A DNA stretch of 64,000 nucleotides from an uncultured Clostridia bacterium. Lineage in GTDB: Bacteria > Bacillota > Clostridia > TANB77 > CAG-508. The position numbers and the translations under genes are program-made. Below, in pieces: positions 43,762 through 52,780 of the stretch; the stretch's first letter is position 1, and every line of letters begins with the position of its first letter. A model generated the notes under the pieces. That model saw nothing but the letters and a program-made list of their open reading frames with translations, ran no database searches and was not told the DNA's origin. The stretch lies in assembly GCA_948502395.1 (NCBI GenBank), contig CAOPES010000001.1, positions 62,001-126,000 of the forward strand. Reading direction: 5' to 3'.

Positions 43762-44709
43762 ATGATAGAATTTGAAAAGCCAAATATTGAATGTCTAGAG
43801 GTTAACGATGCAAAGAACTATGCAAAATTTGTATGTGAACCATTAGAAAGAGGTTATGGAGTAACAATAGGAAATTCTTTAAGAAGAATTTTACTTTCAT
43901 CACTTCCTGGATGTAGTATAACAAGCGTAAAAATTGATGGAGTATTACATGAATTTTCAGGAATATCAAATGTAGTAGAAGATGTACCAGAAATAATTGT
44001 AAACCTAAAAAATGTAAGATTAAAATTTGATGAAGTAGAAGAAAAAACACTAAGAATAGACTTCAAAGGAGAAGGAGAAGTAACAGCTGGTGACATCATA
44101 TCAGATGGAACAGTTGAAATACTAAACCCTGACTTACATATAGCAACAGTTTCTGAAGGTGGAAGCCTAAAAATGGAAATGACAGCTGATAGGGGTAGAG
44201 GGTACAACTCTGCTGAAAAAAATAAAAAACCAAATCAAGACATATCAGTACTTCCAATAGATTCAATCTATACACCTGTTAAAAAAGTAAACTACCAAGT
44301 AGAAAACACAAGAGTTGGACAAATGGTAGATTATGACAAACTAACAATAGAAGTTTGGACAGATGGAAGCATAAAAGCACATGAAGCACTAAGCTTAGCT
44401 GCAAAAGTAATGACAGGACATTTAGAATTATTTATAGACCTATCAGAAGCTGCAAAAAACACACAAGTAATGATAGAAAAAGAAGAATCTAAAAAAGAAA
44501 AAGTATTAGAAATGTCAATAGAAGAATTAGAATTATCTGTAAGATCATTCAACTGTCTAAAAAGAGCAGGAATTGCCACAGTTGAAGACCTAACAAATAA
44601 ATCAGAAGCAGAAATGATGAAAGTAAGAAATTTAGGTAAAAAATCATTTGATGAAGTAACAGCAAAATTACGTTCATTAGGACTAAATTTTGCAGACGAA
44701 GACGAATAA
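43762..44709 (+). CDS. rpoA: RNA polymerase alpha subunit
   Basis: The N-terminal assembly domain has G-Y-G-V-T-I-G-N-S-L-R-R-I-L-L-S-S and the C-terminal domain has F-N-C-L-K-R-A-G-I...L-G-K-K-S-F-D-E-V. 315 residues. AGGAGG precedes the start. Confidence 0.98.
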   Translation: MIEFEKPNIECLEVNDAKNYAKFVCEPLERGYGVTIGNSLRRILLSSLPGCSITSVKIDGVLHEFSGISNVVEDVPEIIVNLKNVRLKFDEVEEKTLRIDFKGEGEVTAGDIISDGTVEILNPDLHIATVSEGGSLKMEMTADRGRGYNSAEKNKKPNQDISVLPIDSIYTPVKKVNYQVENTRVGQMVDYDKLTIEVWTDGSIKAHEALSLAAKVMTGHLELFIDLSEAAKNTQVMIEKEESKKEKVLEMSIEELELSVRSFNCLKRAGIATVEDLTNKSEAEMMKVRNLGKKSFDEVTAKLRSLGLNFADEDE

Positions 44710-44773
44710 TTAAAATAAAGGGAACGTCTTATTATATCCCTTGACATAAAAAGAGAATAGGAAGGTGAAAAAA

Positions 44774-45286
44774 TTGGCAACAAATAGAAAATTAGGTAGA
44801 CCAACAGATATAAGAATGGCAATGCTTAAAACTTTAACAACAGACCTTATCATGCATGGAAAAGTTGAAACAACACTTGCAAGAGCAAAAGAAGTAAAAG
44901 CAATGGCAGATAGTTTAATATCACTTGCAATAAAAGAAAAAGATAACTTCGAAATGGTAGACGTTAAAGTAGTAAAAGCAAAACTAGATGCAAAAGGTAA
45001 CAAAGAAACAGAATTAGTAAAAAGCAAAAACGGTAAAGAATACCTAAAAGTAGTAAAAGAAGAAACTACTGAAAAAAGACAAAAAGATATGCCATCTAGA
45101 TTAAATGCTAGAAGAAAAATGATGAAAACATTAAACAAAGTTAAAGATGTAGACTTAACATCAAAATTATTTAACGAAATAGCTCCAAAATATGCTGGTA
45201 AAAACGTAGGTGGATACACACGTATAATCAAAGCTGGACCAAGAAGAGGAGACGGAGCAGAAGTTGCTATATTACAATTAATATAA
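44774..45286 (+). CDS. rplQ: 50S ribosomal protein L17
   Basis: Starts L/M-A-T-N-R-K-L-G-R-P-T-D-I-R from TTG 44774 (AGGAAGGTG upstream); the in-frame GTG at 44765 is part of that site. An internal insertion rich in lysine and glutamate (about residues 55-105) makes it 170 residues, longer than the common 115-130. The C-terminus G-G-Y-T-R-I-I-K is conserved. Confidence 0.96.
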   Translation: MATNRKLGRPTDIRMAMLKTLTTDLIMHGKVETTLARAKEVKAMADSLISLAIKEKDNFEMVDVKVVKAKLDAKGNKETELVKSKNGKEYLKVVKEETTEKRQKDMPSRLNARRKMMKTLNKVKDVDLTSKLFNEIAPKYAGKNVGGYTRIIKAGPRRGDGAEVAILQLI

Positions 45287-45299
45287 TGTAAATAAAAAT

Positions 45300-45332
45300 G
45301 AACTGTTATTACAAATAGCAGTTTATTTTTTT
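45300..45332 (+). terminator. Terminator of the alpha operon
   Basis: AACTGTTATT, ACA and AATAGCAGTT followed by TATTTTTTT. Confidence 0.9.
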
Positions 45333-45411
45333 GATGTTTTTGGGGACGGAGCAAAAAAACATCACATAAATAAATATCAAACATATAATAAAACCATAGG
45401 AGGCTAGAAAA

Positions 45412-45762
45412 ATGGAATTTATTCTAAATACCATATTTTGGACATTAGCTTTTTATGGTTTATTTGAAATCGTAAAAAACATCATATACATAAGCACATA
45501 TACAAACTTCAAATCAGACGGAATATACTTGATAATTGCAACAAAAAACCAAGAAGACAAAATAGAAGGATTTTTGCGCTCAACATTATTTAAATTATTA
45601 TATGGAAGAGAAGAATATTTAAGAAATGTAATTGTAGCTGATTTGAAATCAACAGACAATACAAAAGAGATTGCAAAGAAATTATCAGAAGAATATGAAT
45701 GTCTGAAAGTGCTAAGCTGGAAAGAATGTAAGGAAATAATGGATAGTGTGGATGAAACATAA
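45412..45762 (+). CDS. Hypothetical membrane protein, glycosyltransferase-like fragment
   Basis: 116 residues: an N-terminal hydrophobic segment (F-I-L-N-T-I-F-W-T-L-A-F-Y-G-L-F) then a small domain with L-R-N-V-I-V-A-D-L-K-S-T-D-N-T-K-E-I-A, reminiscent of the GT-A strand ending before the DxD of family-2 glycosyltransferases. It ends too early to be an enzyme. It could be a remnant or a distinct small family. Confidence 0.5.
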   Translation: MEFILNTIFWTLAFYGLFEIVKNIIYISTYTNFKSDGIYLIIATKNQEDKIEGFLRSTLFKLLYGREEYLRNVIVADLKSTDNTKEIAKKLSEEYECLKVLSWKECKEIMDSVDET

Positions 45763-45805
45763 AAAATTTAATTAAAATGACGAAAAAGAATTATATATGT
45801 ATCTG

Positions 45806-45835
45806 TTGACGTAATTCCAATGTGAACGATAAAAT
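45806..45835 (+). promoter_or_regulatory. Shared pilin-family promoter, copy 2
   Basis: TGTTGACGTAA with TTGACG at 45806-45811, 18 bases, TAAAAT at 45830-45835. Surrounding bases are nearly identical to those at 47092 and 48516. Confidence 0.8.
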
Positions 45836-45864
45836 AATAGAAACACAAGAAAAGGAGAAAAATT

Positions 45865-46968
45865 ATGAAAAACAAAAACAACGGAATTACGCTAATAGCA
45901 CTAGTAATAACAATAATTATGTTGCTAATACTTGCAGGAGTAACGATTGCAACGTTAACAGGAGATAATGGGATTCTAACAAAAGCAGTACAGGCAAAAG
46001 AAAATACAGAAAAAGCAAGTGAAGATGAGATGAGAAGATTGACAATGTTAGAATCAGAATTAAATATTGAAAATAAAGAATATACAGATGCGAATGGAGA
46101 TACAGCGACAATACCAGCTGGATTTGCAGTATCACAAATAGAAGGAGAAAATACAGTAGAAAATGGATTAGTCATAATAGACGCTAATGATAATGAATTT
46201 GTATGGATACCAGTACCAACAGCAATAGCTGAAAGTGAAGAACAAGGAACAATAAATAAAGCAATGGCAGTAAATTTAGGAACAGAAGAAAATCCACAAT
46301 ATAGGGGATTGTTATATAATTTTTCCGAGATAGATTCATCTGTAAAAAGTGGATGTACAACAACTAAAAATAGTTATAGAGAACCAGATATTATAGATGC
46401 TTATGATAATAATACAAAATATAATAATGGATTATTCACAAAAGAGAGCCTACAAAATGATTATAATAATATGATAAAAAGTGTCAATGAAAACAAAGGA
46501 TTTTACGTAGCAAGATATGAAATGAGTTTAGATGTTAATAAAAATGCACAATCAAAGAAAAATGAAATATCATCAAATGCTTCGCAAACTGATACGAGTA
46601 TGTGGTATGGATTATATGAAAAAGCAAAAACATATAATAAAGATTCAGTAGTAAGTAGTATGATATGGGGAAGCCAATATGATGCAATGCTGAATTGGAT
46701 GCACAAAGATAGTAATATAAATGTCAATTCGGAAATGCCTATGAAAGGAGCAAGCAAAAATACAACGAGAGTAACAGGTTCAGAAGAACTTGATAAAATA
46801 AAAAATATATATGATTTATTAGGAAATAGTTTGGAATGGACATTAGAGAGTATTTCTTCTTACAATAGAGTTTTCCGTGGTGGTGGGGCAATAGCTAATA
46901 GCCCAGACAATAATGCAACAGGTACATTTGGTTTTGCTTCATCACGCATTACACTATATATACGATAA
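45865..46968 (+). CDS. Pilin-like/FGE-type lectin-fold protein 1
   Basis: 367 residues. The N-terminus G-I-T-L-I-A-L-V-I-T-I-I-M-L-L-I-L-A-G is a prepilin-like cleavage and membrane segment but lacks the usual Glu5. A coiled linker follows. The C-terminal part has N-E-F-V-W-I-P-V-P, G-F-Y-V-A-R-Y-E-M, I-Y-D-L-L-G-N-S-L-E-W-T and F-R-G-G-G, matching the formylglycine-generating-enzyme/sulfatase-modifying fold (a C-type-lectin variant). No catalytic FGE cysteine pair is evident, so binding rather than catalysis is likely. It is the most diverged of the tandem copies and lacks the G-F-R-P-I-L-Y ending. Confidence 0.75.
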   Translation: MKNKNNGITLIALVITIIMLLILAGVTIATLTGDNGILTKAVQAKENTEKASEDEMRRLTMLESELNIENKEYTDANGDTATIPAGFAVSQIEGENTVENGLVIIDANDNEFVWIPVPTAIAESEEQGTINKAMAVNLGTEENPQYRGLLYNFSEIDSSVKSGCTTTKNSYREPDIIDAYDNNTKYNNGLFTKESLQNDYNNMIKSVNENKGFYVARYEMSLDVNKNAQSKKNEISSNASQTDTSMWYGLYEKAKTYNKDSVVSSMIWGSQYDAMLNWMHKDSNINVNSEMPMKGASKNTTRVTGSEELDKIKNIYDLLGNSLEWTLESISSYNRVFRGGGAIANSPDNNATGTFGFASSRITLYIR

Positions 46969-47012
46969 AATTAAACATTGCAAAATAAAAGGACAGTTAA
47001 ATAAATATTAAA

Positions 47013-47051
47013 AGAAGTACTTCATAAAATTAAGTGAAGTACATTTTTTTA
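47013..47051 (+). terminator. Intrinsic terminator
   Basis: GTACTTCATAAAATTAAGTGAAGTAC forms an 8-base perfect stem (GTACTTCA/TGAAGTAC) followed by ATTTTTTTATTT. Confidence 0.85.
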
Positions 47052-47091
47052 TTTCAGCTAAAAATGCCAAAAAGAATTATATATGCATCTG

Positions 47092-47121
47092 TTGACGTAA
47101 TTCCGATGAGAACGATAAAAT
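47092..47121 (+). promoter_or_regulatory. Shared pilin-family promoter, copy 3
   Basis: TTGACG at 47092-47097, 18 bases, TAAAAT at 47116-47121. Confidence 0.8.
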
Positions 47122-47150
47122 AATAAAAACACAAGAAAAGGAGAAAAATT

Positions 47151-48359
47151 ATGAAAAACAAAAACAACGGAATTACGCTAATAGCACTAGTAATAACAAT
47201 AATCGTGCTGTTAATACTTGCAGGAGTAGCGATTGTAACGTTAACAGGAGATAATGGAATTCTAACAAAAGCAGTAACAGCAAAAGAAAAAACACAAAAA
47301 GCAGCGGAAGAAGAAGCAAGAAAATTAAAAATATTAGAAAACATGGGAACATACAATACAGGGAAAACAGTAGAAGAAGCAATAGAACAAGACGTACCAT
47401 ATGAAAAAAATACACAAATAGTAGACGAATTTGGAAATAAAATAACAGTACCAGCAGGATTTAAGGTTGTAAAAGACAATCCAGCAGACCCAACACCAAG
47501 TGTAAAAGACGGAATTGTAGTCCAAGATGCAACATATAAAGGAACAATAGGAAGTGAGTTTGTATGGATACCAGTAGGAGAAATAAAGAAGTCAGAAACA
47601 GAAACTGTAACAATAAATTTGAGTAGGTATACATTTGATAGTGAAGGAAATGAAACTGACCAAGGAGCAAACACAATAAATAATTATTATACAGAAGATA
47701 CTCAAACTAATCACAATTCAGATTGTAAAAATTCAATAGCAACAGATATAGAAGATTTCAAATTAAAAGCAAGTGCTGAAAAAAGTGGTGGCTATTATAT
47801 AGGAAGATATGAGGCGAGAGTAGATAACGCAACATTAGATGAAACAGAAATAAGAAATCCAGGACCCAATGGTTCCTATAATGGTTCAGATACAATGTGG
47901 ACAGGATATGTAGGGGGACAATTAGTAACTAAACCAGATAGTCAAGTATGGAACTATGTAACACAAAATAAAGCATCAGAATTATCAAAAAGCATGTATA
48001 TAGGGAAAACATTTACAAGTGACTTAATGAATAGTTATGCATGGGATACAGCAATATTATTTATTCAAAAGGTTACAAATAGAAATTATGCAAATCAAAA
48101 TAGTTTAAATACAGATGACATTGCAAATCAAGGAACGAATAAGTTATTAACATCTAATCAAGATAAAATATGCAATATTTGGGATATGGCAAGCAATTTC
48201 TATGAATGGACAACAGAAACCAGCAGCTACTCCATCAATTCGTGCATTGGCAGGGGCGGCACTTACAGCAACAGTAATAACTATACGAGCGGTCGAGGCA
48301 GTCTTGTCACTACTGCTGCTAATTGCGATATTGCTTTTCGCACAGTTTTATATTTGTAG
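47151..48359 (+). CDS. Pilin-like/FGE-type lectin-fold protein 2
   Basis: 402 residues. The pilin-like N-terminus is nearly identical to copies 1 and 3. After a variable helical linker comes E-F-V-W-I-P-V-G, S-G-G-Y-Y-I-G-R-Y-E-A and, near the end, C-N-I-W-D-M-A-S-N-F-Y-E-W-T-T-E-T. From there (about 48220) codons switch from A-ending to almost all C- or T-ending and GC rises. This encodes a serine-, asparagine-, threonine- and tyrosine-rich stretch up to F-R-T-V-L-Y-L. The switch falls on the ligand-face region of the fold. It is probably a secreted or surface protein of unknown ligand. Confidence 0.78.
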   Translation: MKNKNNGITLIALVITIIVLLILAGVAIVTLTGDNGILTKAVTAKEKTQKAAEEEARKLKILENMGTYNTGKTVEEAIEQDVPYEKNTQIVDEFGNKITVPAGFKVVKDNPADPTPSVKDGIVVQDATYKGTIGSEFVWIPVGEIKKSETETVTINLSRYTFDSEGNETDQGANTINNYYTEDTQTNHNSDCKNSIATDIEDFKLKASAEKSGGYYIGRYEARVDNATLDETEIRNPGPNGSYNGSDTMWTGYVGGQLVTKPDSQVWNYVTQNKASELSKSMYIGKTFTSDLMNSYAWDTAILFIQKVTNRNYANQNSLNTDDIANQGTNKLLTSNQDKICNIWDMASNFYEWTTETSSYSINSCIGRGGTYSNSNNYTSGRGSLVTTAANCDIAFRTVLYL

Positions 48360-48441
48360 GAAAGAACTCTGTAAAAACAAAATTAAAACTAGTACAAGAG
48401 TAGTTTGGATATAAAGTAATTGAATATAAAAATTGAAGGAA

Positions 48442-48476
48442 GCGCTTCATCAAAAAAGATGAAGCGTAATTTTTAT
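48442..48476 (+). terminator. Intrinsic terminator
   Basis: CGCTTCATC, AAAAAA and GATGAAGCG, then TAATTTTT. Confidence 0.88.
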
Positions 48477-48515
48477 GCCAAGTAAAAAATGCCAAAAGAA
48501 TTATATATGTACCTG

Positions 48516-48545
48516 TTGACGTAACTCCAATGAGAACGATAAAAT
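48516..48545 (+). promoter_or_regulatory. Shared pilin-family promoter, copy 4
   Basis: TTGACG at 48516-48521, 18 bases, TAAAAT at 48540-48545. Confidence 0.8.
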
Positions 48546-48574
48546 AATAAAAACACAAGAAAAGGAGAAAAATT

Positions 48575-49792
48575 ATGAGAAACAAAAACAACGGAATTAC
48601 GTTAATAGCACTAGTAATAACAATAATTGTGCTGTTAATACTTGCAGGAGTAGCGATTGCAACGTTAACAGGAGATAATGGAATTCTAACAAAAGCAGTA
48701 CAGGCAAAAGAAAACACAGAAAAATCAGCAGAAGAAGAAGCAAGAAAATTAAAAATATTAGAAAACATGGGAACATACAATACAGGGAAAACAGTAGAAG
48801 AAGCAATAGAACAAGATGTACCATATGAAAAAAATACAACAATAACAGATGAGTTTGGAAATAAAATAACAGTACCAGCAGGATTTAAAGTTGTAAAAGA
48901 TAATCCAGCAGACCCGACACCAAGTGTAAAAGACGGAATTGTAGTCCAAGATGCAACATATGAAGGAACAATAGGAAGTGAGTTTGTATGGATACCAGTA
49001 GGAGAAATAAAGAAATCAGAAACAGAAATAGTGACTATAAATTTAAGTAGATATACATTTGATAGTGAAGGAAACGAAAGTGATTATTCTGGCACTAATA
49101 AAGAAGAAAATTCAAAAGATACAGGAAATCTACTAAATTATAGAAATGCAATAGCAACAGATATAGAAGATTTTAAATTAAAAGCAAGTGCTGAAAGAAG
49201 TGGAGGATATTATATAGGAAGATATGAAGCGCGAGTAGATAACGCAACATTAGATGAAACAGAAATAAGAAATCCAGGGCCATATGGTTCTTATAATGGT
49301 TCAGATACAATGTGGACAGGATATGCTGGTGGACAATTGGTAATTAAGCCGAATAGTCAAATATGGAACTATGTAACAGAAAATAAAGCATCAGAGTTAT
49401 CAAAAAGAATGTATATAGGGAAAACATTTACAAGTGATTTAATGAATAGTTATGCATGGGATACTGCAACATTATTTTTACAGACATTTGATGATAGAAC
49501 ATTAGAAGGTAAAAAAGTGTATTCAAGACAGACCAGTTTAAATACAAACAGTCCAGCAAACCAAGGAACAAATAAATTAGAAACATCTAAACAAGATAAA
49601 ATATGTAATATATGGGATATGGCAAGTAATTGCTATGAATGGACAACGGAAACCAACAGTGACACTTCCTATCCATGTGTGAGTAGGGGAGGCAATTACT
49701 ACAACAGCAACTTTTACACTGCGAGTCGCAACAACGACAGCACGACCTTTGCTCCCAGCTTCTATACTTTCCGTCCAATTTTATATTTGTAG
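48575..49792 (+). CDS. Pilin-like/FGE-type lectin-fold protein 3
   Basis: 405 residues, nearly identical to copy 2 over the first 160 residues, then diverging in linker loops. The core C-N-I-W-D-M-A-S-N-C-Y-E-W-T-T-E-T is shared. The last 45 residues differ strongly (S-R-G-G-N-Y-Y-N-S-N-F-Y-T-A-S-R) and are again encoded mostly by C- or T-ending codons before F-R-P-I-L-Y-L. A recent tandem duplicate of copy 2 with a diversified end. Confidence 0.78.
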   Translation: MRNKNNGITLIALVITIIVLLILAGVAIATLTGDNGILTKAVQAKENTEKSAEEEARKLKILENMGTYNTGKTVEEAIEQDVPYEKNTTITDEFGNKITVPAGFKVVKDNPADPTPSVKDGIVVQDATYEGTIGSEFVWIPVGEIKKSETEIVTINLSRYTFDSEGNESDYSGTNKEENSKDTGNLLNYRNAIATDIEDFKLKASAERSGGYYIGRYEARVDNATLDETEIRNPGPYGSYNGSDTMWTGYAGGQLVIKPNSQIWNYVTENKASELSKRMYIGKTFTSDLMNSYAWDTATLFLQTFDDRTLEGKKVYSRQTSLNTNSPANQGTNKLETSKQDKICNIWDMASNCYEWTTETNSDTSYPCVSRGGNYYNSNFYTASRNNDSTTFAPSFYTFRPILYL

Positions 49793-49837
49793 TAAAAAAC
49801 AAAAAAAGTAGCAGAAAAAAGAATAAGTAATTGCATT

Positions 49838-49861
49838 TTATGTAAAACTATGTTATAATAT
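49838..49861 (+). promoter_or_regulatory. Promoter of the 49886 gene
   Basis: A -10 TATAAT (about 49855-49860) preceded at 17 bases by TTGCAT. Confidence 0.6.
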
Positions 49862-49885
49862 ACACCAGTACTAGGGGGTATACAA

Positions 49886-50365
49886 ATGCAAATTGAAGTA
49901 GAGAAAAAGAAACACAATCGGAGGTACAAAGGACCGCCCAAATTCTATCCAAAGCGGTTCAAAGGAGAACGACTAAAATGGCAAGGATGTTGGCCATATG
50001 CACTAAACGCAAAATATCCATATTTTGCGTTAGTGGGTGACTTTATAGGAAAGAGACGTAAATACAACGCCACAAACCAAGAGCTCATTGAAACCATAAT
50101 TGAAGAAGGCGAATACTTCGGACTTGAAATAAAACAAGTAAGCGAAGACTATATCACATCAAAAGGTGAATATCTAATTTATTTGAGAAGATGTGTCCAT
50201 AGCGGATATTATCATTTTCTAAGAAAAGATGCCAATGGTTATTGGTCACATAAGCATCCAGGGCAAGCACCAGAAATGGTAAACTTCAAAAAAGACCATT
50301 ATGTTTCAAAGGAAAATCCATACTTTGTTGGTTTTTTATTCTCAGTCAAAGAGAAAGACAGATAA
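49886..50365 (+). CDS. Hypothetical protein with possible Cys/His active site
   Basis: 159 residues, no membrane segment. The start follows a GGGGG site. It has W-Q-G-C-W-P-Y-A-L-N, then Y-Y-H-F-L-R and G-Y-W-S-H-K-H-P-G. A Cys-then-His order in such settings recalls papain-like folds, but this is speculation. Codon use is foreign to the window: CGG twice, CGA, CCG and CCC. This suggests recent transfer. Confidence 0.55.
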   Translation: MQIEVEKKKHNRRYKGPPKFYPKRFKGERLKWQGCWPYALNAKYPYFALVGDFIGKRRKYNATNQELIETIIEEGEYFGLEIKQVSEDYITSKGEYLIYLRRCVHSGYYHFLRKDANGYWSHKHPGQAPEMVNFKKDHYVSKENPYFVGFLFSVKEKDR

Positions 50366-50380
50366 TACTGTCTTTTTCTT
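50353..50380 (+). terminator. Intrinsic terminator overlapping the stop
   Basis: AAAGACAG, ATAATA and CTGTCTTT followed by TTCTTTT. The stem contains the stop codon. Confidence 0.85.
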
Positions 50381-50403
50381 TTGGCAAAATTTTAAATAAA
50401 ACA

Positions 50404-50457
50404 AGGACTGTCCCCAATGGCAAAAAATTGCCAAAAAGGTCCGTCCCTGTTGGCAAT
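50404..50457. repeat. Degenerate GGGACGGACC palindrome
   Basis: GGACTGTCCCCAATGGCAA and TTGCCAAAAAGGTCCGTCCC arms, a decayed copy of the 2007-2068 family. Confidence 0.75.
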
Positions 50458-50528
50458 CCGTTGACAAGCTCTTGAAAACATGGTGAAATTGTGATAGACT
50501 AGGAAAAGATAAATTTTAGGAGGAGTAA

Positions 50529-52744
50529 ATGGAAATAATAGGACAAGTAGAAGATATAATATACAAAAATGAAATAAATAGTTATACAATTGCAGAGTTT
50601 GAGACAGATGAAGAGACAACAACTGTGGTAGGATATTTGCCATTTGTAAATCCTGGAGATACGTTAAAGTTAATTGGTAAATTTGTAGAACATAAGGAAT
50701 ATGGAAGGCAATTCAAAATAGATACTTTTGAAAAAATGATGCCACAGACATTAGGGGCGTTAGAGAAATATTTAGCAAATGGTAATATAAAAGGAATAGG
50801 TGAGACAATTGCTAAAAGGATTATTCGAAAGTTTGGAGAAGAGACAATACATATATTTAAATATGAACCAAATAGATTGGCAGAGATAAGGGGAATATCT
50901 GAAACGAAAGCAAAGGAAATGTCAGAGAGTTTTATAGAGAACTGGGAAGTGTGGCAAATAGTAGGTTTTTTAGAGAGATTTGGAATAGGTGCAGAGCATG
51001 CAAAGAAAGTGTTTGATTTATTTGGGGCTAAGGCGATTGAAGAGATAGAAGCAAATCCATATATATTAATAGAGCTAACAAAAGGTGTGGATTTTAAACA
51101 AATAGACCAAATGGCATTAAATTTGGGAATAAGTTATGACAATGAAAAGAGAGTTGCAAGTGGCATAAAATATGGATTAATTAGAAGTACATACAACGGA
51201 CATTCATGTGTTTTAAAAGATAATTTAATAGAGTTTGTAAGAAATCTGTTAGATGTTTCAACAGAGAATGTAGAAGACGGAATTATCAATTTAAAAGTTA
51301 AAAATGAAATTGTAGTGGAAAAACGTGAAAGCTTAGAATATGTATATTTATATGCATTCTACAATACAGAAGCAGAAATTGCGTTTTTAATTAAAAGATT
51401 GCAAAAAGCAAAAAATGTAAAGAAAGTAGCAAATTTAAAATTAGAACTAAAAAAAGTAGAAGAAAGTTCAAAAATAGAATTATCAGAAAAGCAAAAAGAA
51501 GCATTAGAGCTGGTAAATGACAACAATGTAACAATTATAACAGGTGGGCCAGGAACAGGAAAGACCACAATTATAAAGAATATAATAGAAATATATGAAG
51601 CAAAAGGTAAAAAGGTAATATTAGCTGCACCAACAGGTAGAGCAGCAAAAAGAATGACAGAGACAACAGATAAAGAAGCGTCAACACTGCACAGATTATT
51701 AGAAATTGGAAAAATTGATGAAGATAGTTTATATAAAAATACAAGCAATTATGAAGGTGCACCAATAGATGCTGATGTAATAATAGTAGATGAAGTTTCA
51801 ATGGTAGATATGTTTCTACTAAGTTATTTGCTAAAATGTATATATCAAGGAACAAAGTTAGTACTAGTAGGGGATGTAGACCAGTTAGCATCAGTAGGTC
51901 CAGGAAGTGTGCTAAAAGATTTAATAAACTCAGGAGAAATAGCAACAATTCACTTAGATAAAATATTTAGACAAGCAGCAAAAAGCAAAATAATTTTAAA
52001 TGCACACAAAGTGAATAATGGCGAAGCATTTATAAAAAAAGGTGAAGAAGAAGATACAAACGAAGATTTCTTTTTTATAAAAGAAACATCACAAGAAAAA
52101 ATGTTAGCACAAGTAGTTTCTTTATGCACAGGAAGATTAGAGAAATATGGAAATTATGACTTTTTCCAGAATATTCAAGTATTATCTCCAACAAAAAAGG
52201 GAATGCTTCGGAACAAAAGAGCTAAACAAAATATTGCAAGCACAGTTAAATCCTAATATTAATAATCTACCAGAAAAAGCAAGCATGGGAGCAATTTTTA
52301 GAGCTGGCGATAGGGTTATGCAAATAAAAAATAATTATGATATTTATTGGGAGAAAAATAGCTTTGGAATAAAAGAAATGGGAAGTGGAGTTTTTAACGG
52401 AGAAATAGGTACAATAACAGAAATAAATGAACGCGAAAAGCAAGTGGAAATAAGGTTTGATGACGACAAAATAGCATATTACGAATTTTCTGAATTGGAC
52501 CAAATAGAACATAGTTATGCAATTACAATACATAAGGCACAACGGAAGCGAATTTGATGTAGTCATTATGGCAATACCACCTTCATCGCCAATGCTACTA
52601 ACAAGAAATTTATTGTATACTGGAATAACAAGAGCAAAGAAAATGTTGATTATTATTGGAAACGAAAAGGTTATTGATTTTATGATACAAAATGTGGATA
52701 GCAAAAAGAGAAATACAGGTCTAGAATATAAGATGTTAAATTAA
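50529..52744 (+). CDS. recD2: RecD2-type helicase with two CGG +1 frameshifts
   Basis: RecD2 is a 5'-3' DNA helicase acting in repair. Frame 0 holds the N-terminal OB and helix-hairpin-helix region, Walker A G-G-P-G-T-G-K-T-T, Walker B D-E-V-S-M-V-D and G-D-V-D-Q-L-A-S-V-G-P-G-S-V-L. At codon 561 CGG (52209-52211) breaks P-T-K-K-G-M-L-G-T-K-E-L-N; at 52543-52545 a second CGG breaks the conserved H-K-A-Q-G-S-E-F-D-V-V-I. Skipping both Cs yields one 737-residue protein of normal length ending in T-G-I-T-R-A-K. Both restored segments are helicase motifs that the enzyme needs. Confidence 0.9.
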
Positions 52745-52772
52745 AAGAGACCTTTTATAAAAGGTCTCTTTT
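52743..52772. terminator. Bidirectional terminator
   Basis: AAAAGAGACCTTTT and AAAAGGTCTCTTTT around ATA. Between convergent recD2 and the small membrane protein gene. Confidence 0.88.
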
Positions 52773-52780
52773 AAGAAAAT

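Noticed and set aside
48202..48414. 70-residue alternative-frame ORF over the end of FGE-like protein 2
   Set aside because: It is a by-product of the C/T-ending codon segment, has no ribosome site and overlaps a clear gene.
47151..49792. Proven DGR with one A-specific template for copies 2 and 3
   Set aside because: Codon third bases differ between the copies as C versus T, which A-specific mutagenesis from one template cannot give; no reverse transcriptase is visible.
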